Positions 1 through 8,800 of a stretch of 52,927 bases of DNA are shown here, piece after piece. The stretch's first letter is position 1, and each line of letters opens with the position of its first letter. The notes under the pieces are model-generated. The model saw only the letters and a list, made by a program, of their open reading frames with translations. It did not search any database and was not told the origin of the DNA. A program made the position numbers and the translations under genes. The stretch is from an uncultured Opitutaceae bacterium (lineage in GTDB: Bacteria > Verrucomicrobiota > Verrucomicrobiia > Opitutales > Opitutaceae), in NCBI GenBank assembly GCA_903862935.1, contig CAIOZY010000059.1, positions 1-52,927 on the forward strand. Direction: 5' to 3'.

Positions 1-185
1 ACCCATCGCTTGGAACCAAGTCTGCATGAAATCCTTCAAGTCCTCAGCGTCACACCGTTCGAAAAAGTCCCTGTCGCAGAACTTTTTGCATCACGCCCTG
101 CCCAATTCGGTGAAGATGCTTTCACGGGGGATTTCCCTAACCTGTTCAACAACTGTTAATTGATTCCGGACACTACTGATCTGCA
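1..185 (+). mobile_element. 3' end of an IS4-family insertion sequence (transposase C-terminus and right end)
   Basis: Frame 1 is open from base 1 to a TAA at 157-159 and gives the last 52 residues of a protein. The run LHEILQVLSVTPFEKVPVAE matches the conserved C-terminal tail of IS4-type transposases, whose last lines read like LYTILQILSVTLFEKTPI. The usual final NQLILFDL is degenerate here (FPNLFNNC). The bases after the stop (CCGGACACTACTG at about 166-178) look like the terminal repeat of such elements. The other end and the DDE core lie outside the window, so activity cannot be judged. The family call rests on remembered family sequence. Confidence 0.7.
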
Positions 186-390
186 ATCAAAGCAGATATT
201 TCAATTCCAAGGAATGGGGTTAACCTCCGCTAACCGACAAAATGATTACCCAGTCGGATCAGTAGTAGCCCTAGGATCGTCGTAAATTTCTTTCATGAGG
301 GTCCTACCCGACCGCGAAGACTGAGTCGGCTGACTTCGTCACCGGCCGATTTAGGGCGCCGCTCATGGGCCCCCAAAAAGATGCTGCCGC
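160..390. other. Intergenic region with a 10-bp inverted repeat; no gene seen
   Basis: No coding frame is convincing between the insertion-sequence end and the receiver gene. ACTACTGATC at 172-181, inside the presumed insertion-sequence end, is repeated exactly in inverse orientation as GATCAGTAGT at 257-266. This could be a second, older element end or chance. The stretch is visibly less GC-rich than the genes that follow. It must also hold whatever ends the long leftward signalling operon, but no hairpin with a T-run was recognised. Confidence 0.4.
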
Positions 391-756
391 CTAGTTGCCG
401 ATCAACCGCTGCACCTCCGAAAGGATCTGGGTAAGCGGGGCCGTCTTATTGAGATAGGAGGCGACTTTCTTGCTGAGCACGTCCCGCACAACCTCGGGGT
501 CAAAGAAAACCCCGGTGAGCAACATGATGGGAATGTCCGGAAGCCTGAGTTTCAACTGCTCGACCATCTGCAGCCCGTCGGAATCCTCCAACTGCAGGTC
601 GGAGATGATCAGCTGCGGCGGGTCACTGATCACCGTCTTTTGGGCCTCTGCGGCAGAAGGGACGACCGTGGTCCGGTATCCTCGGTAGGCCAGGAACTCG
701 GCGAGCAGGTCGCGAATCTCGGCTTCGTCGTCGACGATTAAGATGTGCTTTTTCAT
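391..756 (-). CDS. Stand-alone response-regulator receiver domain (CheY-like)
   Basis: This 121-residue protein is a single receiver domain with no output domain. The acidic pocket is DD at 9-10, the phospho-acceptor is D53 in ISDLQLEDSD, the switch Thr is T81 in LLTG, and the conserved lysine is K104. The residue after that lysine is Thr, not the usual Pro (NKTAPL), a small departure from the family. It is the last gene of a leftward operon and lies 61 bases downstream of a Cache-HAMP-PAS sensor. Single-domain receivers usually act by protein-protein contact or as shuttles in phosphorelays, so the three co-operonic kinases are its likely partners (inference). Confidence 0.9.
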   Translation of the reverse strand: MKKHILIVDDEAEIRDLLAEFLAYRGYRTTVVPSAAEAQKTVISDPPQLIISDLQLEDSDGLQMVEQLKLRLPDIPIMLLTGVFFDPEVVRDVLSKKVASYLNKTAPLTQILSEVQRLIGN

Positions 757-817
757 AAAGTGGCGGTTGTGGTAAGTATATCGTGAAAATCAGCGGCAGA
801 TGGTAGGCGGACGAGCC

Positions 818-2443
818 TTAGGGTTGGAGAGATCGGAGAATGGCGACACCGCCTACAACCTTGTCCCTGTCGCGCAGCGGGAAGAGGGTAAGCCGGACGG
901 AAGCCGCCCCACCGCCCTTGATCTCGACGGTTGCAAACTGGTCACGCAAGTCGTGCCCCTCTTTAAGGGCCTGGGCCAAGGGGTTAGCCAGAACTGTGCC
1001 CCCCGTCCCCTCCTTGATGCGGACGAATCGGGATAGCGGCACATTGATCAGTTCCTCCTGTTCGAATCCGGTCAGGTGGATGACCGCCGGGTTGATCCGG
1101 GAGATGTTCAAGGCCTTGGTCAGGACGAAAACAGAATCACTAATCGAATTGATAATGAGCTGGTTATACCTGAGCTGGTGCTCCAGAGCCTGGTTCACCC
1201 AGGCCCGCTCCAGGTTCTCGATTGAGAGCTTCTCGTTTGCCGCCGCGAGGTTGGCGGCGTGCTCCTTGACCTTGAGCTCGAGTTCGCGGTTCTGCTTGAG
1301 AACGTCCCTCATCACCGTCATCGACCGGCTCAGCCGGCCGATCTCATCGTCCCGGCGAGGCGGCTTAATCGCGCAGTCGAGGTTGCCCCGGCCGATCTCG
1401 TCGGAAGCCTGCGTAAGCTCATTGAGGGGCTTGAGCGCAGTCCCCGTGGCAGCAAGCACGATCACCGCCAGGAGCGCCAGCGTCACCGCCAGTTCCAGGG
1501 TTGTGATCCAACGGAAGGCGCTGACTTGTTGCAGAAACTCGGACTCGGCATAGCCGACGACCACCCCCCAGCCTGCGATCTGGGCCGGTTTAAAGTTCTC
1601 GTGGACCCGCTTGTGGAGGAGCGGCGAGAGGTAAGACAGGGAGCCCTGGCGCTTGGCGAGCACCTTCTGGTAGATCGCCGCAAGTTCGGGGGCATTGGCC
1701 TTCTCCGCCAGGCCCTCCATCGTCTCCGACATGATGTAGGCCGGGTTCGGGTGCGCGATCAGCCGGCCCTCGCTCGAGAAGATGACGACGTAGCCGGTGT
1801 CGAAGAACTCGTTCTCACCGATCAGCTCCTTGATCCATGCCAGGTCGAATCCGGCAGCAACGACGCCCGCCAGTACCCGCTTTCCGTTCTCGGTCCTGTA
1901 GAAGGGGGCCGAGACCCGGACCACGTTCGTGTTCGATCCGCCTTTATCGAGGAAGGGCTCGCTCCAGACCAGGTCTCCCTTGCCCACGGCCGAACTGTAC
2001 CAATCGCGAGTCCAGTACCTGTAGTCGGTGGCGGCCAGGTCGCGCATCACGAGCCGGGTGCCGGAGCGGTAGGCGTAATGCCCGAAGCGCTCGACCTGCG
2101 GACCCATCGCGTACGGCTCGAATGAGATACTGCAGTCGGAGAAGTTTGCGCTGCCGGCGATCGCGTTTCGGATAATCCGATCGACGTCGTCGGGGCTGAG
2201 CGAGCGGTCCTCAAGGTCCCGGGCGAGGTAGCGGACTGTCGTCTCAACGGATCTCAGGACATCCTGAACCCCCTCCACAACCGCGATCGTCGCAGTCGCC
2301 GCCTGGACCTCCGCCTGCTGGAGTACCAGCCGCTCCACCGCCCGTCGCTTTAGCTCCGAGACGATCGGCACAGCGATAAAGCCCATCAGGAGGATGACCC
2401 CGGCCAAGCGGACCGGGAGCCTATTGAAGAATTTCACTTTCAT
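818..2443 (-). CDS. Membrane sensor protein: Cache (PDC) - HAMP - coiled coil - PAS, with no output domain
   Basis: This 541-residue protein has an N-terminal membrane helix (about 9-27), a periplasmic double-Cache-type region (about 30-310) with the typical YRYWTRDWY, WSEPFLD and AGVVAAGFDL segments, a second helix (about 313-335), HAMP (about 336-390, with PLNELTQASDEIGRG), a coiled coil and a C-terminal PAS (about 425-541). Such sensors normally end in a kinase, GGDEF, PP2C or chemotaxis domain. Here the protein stops right after the PAS. It starts 5 bases after the preceding gene and is followed by a lone receiver, so it belongs to the signalling operon. It probably signals through contact with another kinase of the operon (inference). 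A lost output domain is the alternative. Confidence 0.85.
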   Translation of the reverse strand: MKVKFFNRLPVRLAGVILLMGFIAVPIVSELKRRAVERLVLQQAEVQAATATIAVVEGVQDVLRSVETTVRYLARDLEDRSLSPDDVDRIIRNAIAGSANFSDCSISFEPYAMGPQVERFGHYAYRSGTRLVMRDLAATDYRYWTRDWYSSAVGKGDLVWSEPFLDKGGSNTNVVRVSAPFYRTENGKRVLAGVVAAGFDLAWIKELIGENEFFDTGYVVIFSSEGRLIAHPNPAYIMSETMEGLAEKANAPELAAIYQKVLAKRQGSLSYLSPLLHKRVHENFKPAQIAGWGVVVGYAESEFLQQVSAFRWITTLELAVTLALLAVIVLAATGTALKPLNELTQASDEIGRGNLDCAIKPPRRDDEIGRLSRSMTVMRDVLKQNRELELKVKEHAANLAAANEKLSIENLERAWVNQALEHQLRYNQLIINSISDSVFVLTKALNISRINPAVIHLTGFEQEELINVPLSRFVRIKEGTGGTVLANPLAQALKEGHDLRDQFATVEIKGGGAASVRLTLFPLRDRDKVVGGVAILRSLQP

Positions 2444-2448
2444 TGGGA

Positions 2449-3030
2449 TTAGAACTGGATTCTCAAAATGTCGACCGTGTTGGGGAACTGGGAAAGTTCA
2501 ACGAGTTGGCGGGTCGGCGGGTCGTAGACAAGCAGGCCGCGGTCCGTCTCCATCAAGACATAGGCGTCTACCTGACCGTCCCCACCCAGGTCCCCCCAGT
2601 CGTGCTGGCGCTTGCAGATCATAAGCCCGATTGGCATCGCCAGGGGCTTTCCGTGCTCCCGGACCGCGGCTAGCGAGGCCCCGACCTCGAGAAGCCGGGC
2701 AAAGACCGTCCCGTCGTAGGGCCCCTTCCGCGCAAGCGGGAGTTCGACCCCCACGGACCTGCATGCGGCCTCAAGCCATGCGGCAAGGACCGGCAGGCAG
2801 TCGCTTTTCAAGACGGCGTAGCTTGAGTCCAGGAACTCCACATCGTCCAGGCCCTGCACGCCGCTTTTTTGCAGCTCGTGAAGGAACTTCAGGAACCCGA
2901 TCTGCTTGGTTGCCCCGAAGTCGTCGGTGACAAGCTCGGGCATCGGAAACTGCGGCATGCGCAGCTCCTGCACAGAGGCGCTGGAGCCCAGGGCGAGAAA
3001 ACCGGAGGCGATCAGGATCAGGCGCCGCAT
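2449..3030 (-). CDS. Small exported protein, probable degenerate relative of the papain-like neighbour
   Basis: The product has 193 residues with an N-terminal signal-like segment (MRRLILIASGFLALGSSASV). Its C-terminal part aligns without gaps to the upstream neighbour over about 21 residues (GLLVYDPPT here, GLFVVEPQT there), which suggests a paralogue. At the positions of that neighbour's H181 and E196 this protein has D155 and D170, and no Cys sits in the equivalent FDCDKFA motif (DSSYA instead). It would therefore be a non-catalytic form if the alignment holds. The segment DLGGDGQVD at about 147-155 also resembles a calcium-binding FG-GAP or dockerin loop. It lies 6 bases after the papain-like gene and 5 before the Cache sensor, consistent with an extracytoplasmic partner of the sensors (inference). 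Confidence 0.6.
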   Translation of the reverse strand: MRRLILIASGFLALGSSASVQELRMPQFPMPELVTDDFGATKQIGFLKFLHELQKSGVQGLDDVEFLDSSYAVLKSDCLPVLAAWLEAACRSVGVELPLARKGPYDGTVFARLLEVGASLAAVREHGKPLAMPIGLMICKRQHDWGDLGGDGQVDAYVLMETDRGLLVYDPPTRQLVELSQFPNTVDILRIQF

Positions 3031-3036
3031 CCTGGA

Positions 3037-3696
3037 CTAGAGGTTCAACTCGGCCAGCCCGTCCCGGTTGGGATAGTCCCCGAGCGGCGTCATGGTTGCC
3101 GTTTGCGGCTCCACCACGAAGAGCCCCTGGCTCGTGTCCGCGATAACGACCGCGTGCCCGCCTCCGGCCTCGATTCCCCCAAAGGAGCGCTGGTTGTCGA
3201 CCACGGCCCATCCGACACACAGGGAACCCCCGCTTTCGCCTCCCCGCTGGGCGATCAGGCCGGCATAGGCGACGAAACAGCGGGCGAACTTGTCGCAATC
3301 GAAGAGTTCGTCCTCGAAGTGAAGGTTCAGGGAGGTGCCGAACTTGCGGAACCACCTCACATACGCCACCATCCATTCGTGGTCGGGCCGAACGAAGATC
3401 GAGGCCTGATGGATGATCTTCGGTGTCTTGGGCGTGATGGCCCGGAGTTCGGCGACGATATCGTCAACTGTGCAGGTGGGTTTTCCCGATCCGGCCGTCC
3501 AGGCGGGCGGCCGGGGAAGGACTGTGACGGGCAGCCGGGACAGCGCTGCGAGATCCGGCACGACCCTCTCGACCGGCTCGGCGACGACGGGCGCGGCGGC
3601 AGTGAACCCAAGGAGGACGGACAGCACCCCCACTGCCCTGCCCAGGGGCCGTTGCGACCGTGCGCTGAGGGCGAGGCAGGGCGGGGCTACACGCAT
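3037..3696 (-). CDS. Predicted exported papain-like (MOA C-terminal-like) protein
   Basis: The product has 219 residues with an N-terminal hydrophobic signal segment (about 18-39, ending in APVVAEP). The core reads FDCDKFARCFVAY (C134), GGGHAVVIAD (H181) and FVVEPQT (E196). This is the Cys...His...Glu layout of the papain-like domain found at the C-terminus of Marasmius oreades agglutinin and in small bacterial relatives; the family assignment is from memory. The gene overlaps the upstream REC-kinase gene by 10 bases, so it is translated with it. A secreted cysteine-hydrolase-like protein inside a kinase operon is unusual; it might process or sense an external ligand, but nothing in the sequence identifies a substrate. 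Confidence 0.6.
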   Translation of the reverse strand: MRVAPPCLALSARSQRPLGRAVGVLSVLLGFTAAAPVVAEPVERVVPDLAALSRLPVTVLPRPPAWTAGSGKPTCTVDDIVAELRAITPKTPKIIHQASIFVRPDHEWMVAYVRWFRKFGTSLNLHFEDELFDCDKFARCFVAYAGLIAQRGGESGGSLCVGWAVVDNQRSFGGIEAGGGHAVVIADTSQGLFVVEPQTATMTPLGDYPNRDGLAELNL

Positions 3697-4763
3697 GGCA
3701 AATCCAAAGCTACCGTCAGACCCCTTCCACCCCGGCCCGCCATCAGATCCAGGCGCCCGCCGCCGATCTCCGCGACCGCGCGGGCAATGGCGAGCCCGAT
3801 CCCCAGCCCCTGCTGCTCCCGGTGTTGCCGGCCGAACTGGGTGAACGGCCCCACGGTTTTCATCTGCTCGGCCGTCATGCCTTCCCCGCAGTCGGAAACC
3901 TCGATGCGGTAGGCTCCCCCCACCCGTCGGCCGCTGACGTCAACCGGCGAGCCCTTGGGCGAAAACCGCAGGGCATTCTCCACAAGTTCGGCGACGGCGT
4001 TCCCAAGGACATCCGCGGACAGGGCCACCCTGCCGGGCTCAACCTGAAGCCGAAGGTCGTCCTTGCGGTCTTCCTGTTCGGCGATCCGCGCAGACGCCAA
4101 CGCGATCGGCCCGTCCGCGGCGCATTCCCAAGCGGGCTGCTGGCGCGGCCCGCTCCGAATGCGCTCGAGTTCGAAGAATCGGATGAGCTTGTGCGACAGC
4201 CTCTGCTGCCGCTCGGCCCCGGAGCGGATCAGGCCGAGGAGCCCCTTCAACTCGGCGGGACTCACGCTCCCCCCATCCGCCTCGATGAGATCCAGACCGC
4301 CCATGACGGCCGTAAGCGGGGTCAACAGCTCGTGGGACCATTCGGCCGACATCTCACGACTGCGTTCCTGGAGCAGCTGCTCGATGCGCTCGCGAAGCGG
4401 CAGGTGCCTGCGGATGCGCGCCTCGATCGCGTCCATAATCTCCCTCTCCGTGAAGGGCTTTGTGACGTAGTCGTCCGCGCCGAGCTTCATCCCAAGGCGC
4501 TGGTCGTCCCGCGTGGCCCGGGCTGTCAGAAAAATGAACGGCAGATCCGCCCCGTCCCGTCTCTGCCGGATTGCGGTGATCACCTGGTAGCCGTCCATTC
4601 CGGGAAGGCCGATGTCGCAGAGGATTAGGTCAGGCTGCTTCGCGGCCAGCTCAAGCCCCTCCTCGCCGCTCGCGGCTGCGAGCACGGTGTGGCCGTTAAT
4701 CTCCAGCATCTGCCGGAGCACCTCGCGGATGTCTTCCTCGTCCTCGATGACAAGGATCTTCAT
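3687..4763 (-). CDS. Receiver-histidine kinase protein (REC-HisKA-HATPase), second of the pair
   Basis: This 358-residue cytosolic protein has an N-terminal receiver (about 1-118; D50 in LILCDIGLPG, K102 in TKPFT) followed by HisKA with H144 in the H-box SHELLTPL. The HATPase (about 235-355) has the N-box AVAELVENALRFS, G1 SDCGEGM and G2 QGLGIGLAIARAV. The receiver-first order lets an upstream kinase switch this kinase, as in chained relays. Its start overlaps the stop of the preceding REC-kinase gene by 4 bases and its end overlaps the papain-like gene by 10. No transmembrane segment or DNA-binding domain is present. All catalytic motifs look intact. Confidence 0.9.
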   Translation of the reverse strand: MKILVIEDEEDIREVLRQMLEINGHTVLAAASGEEGLELAAKQPDLILCDIGLPGMDGYQVITAIRQRRDGADLPFIFLTARATRDDQRLGMKLGADDYVTKPFTEREIMDAIEARIRRHLPLRERIEQLLQERSREMSAEWSHELLTPLTAVMGGLDLIEADGGSVSPAELKGLLGLIRSGAERQQRLSHKLIRFFELERIRSGPRQQPAWECAADGPIALASARIAEQEDRKDDLRLQVEPGRVALSADVLGNAVAELVENALRFSPKGSPVDVSGRRVGGAYRIEVSDCGEGMTAEQMKTVGPFTQFGRQHREQQGLGIGLAIARAVAEIGGGRLDLMAGRGGRGLTVALDLPCV

Positions 4764-5842
4764 GGCTGGGAGGCAGGGCCAGGCCCGGAGGGCAGTTCGA
4801 ACCAGAAGCGGGCCCCCTGGCCCGGCCGGCTCTCGACACCCACCTGACCATCGAGCTTCTCCACGATCCGCCGGACGATCGACAGGCCCAGGCCATGGCT
4901 GCCGCCCGCCCGCACGGTAGAAATCCGCGTAAAGGGCACAAACAGGGCGGCCTGCGCGGCAGCCCCCAGGCCCGGGCCGCGGTCCTGAACCCAGAAACGG
5001 ACCCTCCGGACGTCCGGACGGAGCTCGGCGCCCAGAGTGATCTCAGCCTTCGGCCCGGCGTATTTGGCGGCGTTGCTGATGTAGTTGGCCCAGACATGGG
5101 CCACCCAGGGGGCGTGGCCCAGCGCCACCGGCCAGTTCGGCTGCGAGTGGACGTTGGCCTCGGTCTTCTTGATCAGCTCCTCCAATCGCTCCAAAGCCTC
5201 CCCGACGACCTTTCCCATATCAAGCTCCCGAGATGTTATCGGCTGGCGGCGCACCCCGGCAAGAACGAGCAGGTCGTCGATGATGGACCCCAGGCGGGCC
5301 GCGGCCAGGGAGGCCTCCCTCACGTTCTTGCGCATCAGCGCCTCATCCGCCTTGCCCAGGGTCAGCTCCAGAAGCCCCAGCCGCCCGTTAAGCGTAGCGA
5401 GGGGATTCTTCAGGTCGTGGGCAACCGTGTGCGCAAAGGCATCAAGCTCGTCCATCAGCTCCTTCTTCTCAAGCCGGGTCCGGACCGAGCGGATCACCTC
5501 GTCCTCCGTGAAGGGCTTGGTGATGAAATCGTCGGCGCCCAGCTCCATGCCCCGCCGGGCCGCTGCCCGGTCCACCTTTGCCGTGATGACGATCACGGGG
5601 GTCCCGCGCAGGCCCTCGTCGCTCCGAAATTGCTGGAGCAACTCGAAACCGTTCAGCCCGGGCATCTCGATATCGGTGATGATGAGGCTCGGCAGCTCGC
5701 TTCGAGCTAGGGTGAGCCCCTCGGTCCCGGTGGGCGCCGAAACGGCCCGGTATCCGTTCATGTCGAGGATGTCGACCAGCGTGCGCCGCACGGGCTCGTC
5801 ATCCTCGATAACGAGGACGGTCGGTGTAGACAGTGTGATCAT
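4760..5842 (-). CDS. Receiver-histidine kinase protein (REC-HisKA-HATPase), first of the pair
   Basis: The product has 360 residues starting MITLSTPTVLVIEDDEP. The receiver has D57 (IITDIEMPG) and K109 (ITKPFT). The HisKA H-box is VAHDLKNPL with H142. The HATPase has N-box WANYISNAAKYA, G1 DRGPGLG and G2 GSHGLGLSIV. The ATG (5840-5842) overlaps the TGA (5839-5841) that ends the large upstream kinase once that gene's frameshift is corrected, the arrangement seen elsewhere in this operon. Read literally, the upstream frame runs on in register through this start and would fuse both proteins. The junction of about 140 residues is then not kinase-like, so a separate gene is the better reading. Confidence 0.85.
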   Translation of the reverse strand: MITLSTPTVLVIEDDEPVRRTLVDILDMNGYRAVSAPTGTEGLTLARSELPSLIITDIEMPGLNGFELLQQFRSDEGLRGTPVIVITAKVDRAAARRGMELGADDFITKPFTEDEVIRSVRTRLEKKELMDELDAFAHTVAHDLKNPLATLNGRLGLLELTLGKADEALMRKNVREASLAAARLGSIIDDLLVLAGVRRQPITSRELDMGKVVGEALERLEELIKKTEANVHSQPNWPVALGHAPWVAHVWANYISNAAKYAGPKAEITLGAELRPDVRRVRFWVQDRGPGLGAAAQAALFVPFTRISTVRAGGSHGLGLSIVRRIVEKLDGQVGVESRPGQGARFWFELPSGPGPASQP

Positions 5843-8800
5843 GGGGTGGCCCCGGGATCCCGGGGAAGATGCACGGTGAAGTGGCTGCCTCGATCCGGGG
5901 CCGAGCTGACTGCGACCGTTCCGCCGAGCAGTTCCGCCATGCGCTTGACGATGTTCAGGCCGAGCCCGGTGCCCTTGATGGTGCCAACGTTCGAACCCCG
6001 CTCGAACGGTTCGAAGATTCGGCTCTGATCCGCCTCGGGGATGCCGATGCCCTGGTCCTCCACGGAGATCACCGCCTCGCGCGCATCGACCGCAAGCCTC
6101 GTCGTGACGATGGACCCAGTGGGCGAATAGCGGGCTGCGTTGCTGAGGAGGTTGGAGAGGATGTGGTGCAGGATGCTCGTGTCGGTGGGGAAGCCCGACG
6201 CCGAACCCTCGCTCGTAAACACAAACCGGTGCGCGTCGCGGTCCCCCATCTGGATCTCTTCGATGACCCCCCCGCGTGTACTGTCTGAGGTCGATCGGAA
6301 GGACCTGTGCTTTGATCCGCCCCGCGTCGATGCGGCTCAGGGTCAGGATCTCGTCGAGCATGTCGGTCATGCGCCGCATCGAGAGGTTGATCCGCGTGAA
6401 GAGCTCCTCGCGCTTGCTCTGCGTCATCCGGTCCAGGTGGTTGCGCAACAACTCGACCGAGCCCATCGCGGCGGCCATCGGAGTCCGGAACTCATGGGAG
6501 GTGACCGAGATGAACCGGCTCTTCATCTCGGAGACCTGGCGTTCCTTCTCGAGCATCCCGGCCGCCTCGGTCTCGAGGCGTTTCCGGGCGGTGATGTCGC
6601 GCACGAAAACGACGAACTCTTCGGCCCCGATCGGGGAGGTGCGCACCTCGACCGCCAGCTGCCCCGTGTCCGAGGCGAGTGAGGCCTCGGCGGACACTGT
6701 CCTGCCTTCCGCGAGCGCCTGGGCCCCGCTCGCAAGGACGGTGGAGCGCAGCACCGAGCCCATCTGCGGGTTGGGCCCAAACTCTGCGGCAAAGGAGGAG
6801 TTTGCCAGCGGGGTCCCCCCTTTTGCTTCCTGAAAGCTGATGAGCGTTCCGTTCTGGCCGATGCGCATGACCAAGTCAGGGATCGAGTCCAACAGCGCCC
6901 GGATCTGGCGGTTTCCGGCCGCAAGTTCAGCAGTGCGCTCCGCCACCTTCTGCTCCAGCTCGGCGCTGAAGCGCCGCACGGCCGCGAAGGCCTCCCGCTC
7001 GCCAACACCGACCCCGATGGAGCGCGCGACGTTGTGGACAACCTCTCGCTCGCGGACGCTGAACGGTTCCCCGGGGGAACTCTCCTGCAATCGGACATAG
7101 CCCACGGTCAAATAGCCCGCGCTCCTTTCGTTGATGACAATCGGGGCGGATATCTGCGCCAGAAGCGGCAGCGCGGGCCCGCAGGTGATGCGGGCCCCGT
7201 CGATTTCCACGATCACGTGCGCATCCGACGGGCTCCCCATGGCGCCCGGAAGGCTGCTCGCGACGATCTCCAGGAGCTGGTCCGCACTGAGGTCGCGCCG
7301 CTCGAACGCCTGCGAGATCCGGTGCAGCTCCCTGAGCTGTTTGACGAGCTCGTTGAGCTCAATCTCCGCGAGCTTGCGCTCCGTCACATCCTGGACCGTG
7401 CCGACGGCGCGGACGGGCTCGCCCGACTGCGAGCGTACGACCTGGCAGCTGCCTTCGACATACCGGGTCTGTCCGCCCGGAAACACGAGGCGGTGCCCGA
7501 GAACAAATCCCTTGCCCGAAGCCAGGGCTCCCTCGAGGAGGCCACTCAGCCTATTCCGGTCCTCCGGGGGCATCAGGTCGGTGAAACCCTCCGCCGATGG
7601 GTGAGCTGTCGCCGGGTCTAGGCCCAGGAGCCGGAACATCCCGTCCGACCAAATCACCTCGCCCGTCTTCAGGTCCAACACCCAGTTGCCGAGCCTGGCA
7701 ATGTGCTCGGCGTCGGTCAGGCGATCACGGCTCTCCCGAAGGGCTTCCTCGGAGCGCCTGCGCTCGGTGATGTCGCGGCTGATCCCCAGGACCTGGGTCA
7801 TCTTCCCCGAGCTGTCGGCGAGCAGGGTGCTCACCACTTCGGTTGGAACCGAAGCCCCGTCGCTGCGAACCTGGTCGACTTGGTCGATACTGGTCCGGGC
7901 AGAGGGATCCCCGCCGGCAAGTCTGCCCAAGCGAACGGAGAGGGACTCCAGAGCCACTTCCGCAGACTGCGGCGTCAGCAGATCCACCATGCGCAGCCCG
8001 AGCATCTCGCTGGGCGAGCGCCCCAACAAAGTGACGACCGACGGGCTGCAGTAGGTGAACCTCTCTGAGGACAGGTCGTAGAGCCAGATCACGTCGGCCG
8101 TGTTATTCGCGATCAGCTGATAGCGCTCCTGGACCTCGGCCAGCGCAGACTCTGTCCGCTTGCGCTCTGTGACGTCCTCCTTGATCGCCACGTAATGGGT
8201 CGGCGTGCCGCTCTCATCGACGACCGGGGCAATGATGGCGCATTCAAAATACAGGTCGCCGTTCTTCTTCTTATTGCACAGCTCGCCACTCCAGACTTCC
8301 CCGCGAGCGAGCGTCTGCCACATCTCGACGTAGGTCGCCTGGGGGGTCGCTCCGGACTTCAAGACCCGCGGGTTCTGCCCCTGGACCTCCTCCCGGGAAT
8401 AGCCGGTCGTCGCAAGGAAGGCGGGGTTAACGTATTCGATCGCCCCGGACAGGTTCGTGATCACGATCGACAACGGGGCCTGGTCGACGGTGCGGGACAG
8501 TTTGCGCAGCTGGGCCTCGGCACGCCGCCTCTGGCTTATGTCGCGGGTGATTCCCAGGACCTGCATCACCCTGCCCTCGGGGTTCTGCATCAGCGTGATG
8601 ACCACCTCGGCTGGCAGCATGGCCCCATCCTTGGTCAGCAATTCCAGTTCGTAGGTCTGGGTGCGCGCCGCCTCGTCCCCGGCTTCAAACGCGGCCACCC
8701 GCTCGAGAACATCCTTCAGGACCGACTCGCGCACCTCGGGTGGCAGGGAGTCGGCTATAGGCCGGCCCACCAGTTCCTCGGGGCTGAACCCCCGCACGCG

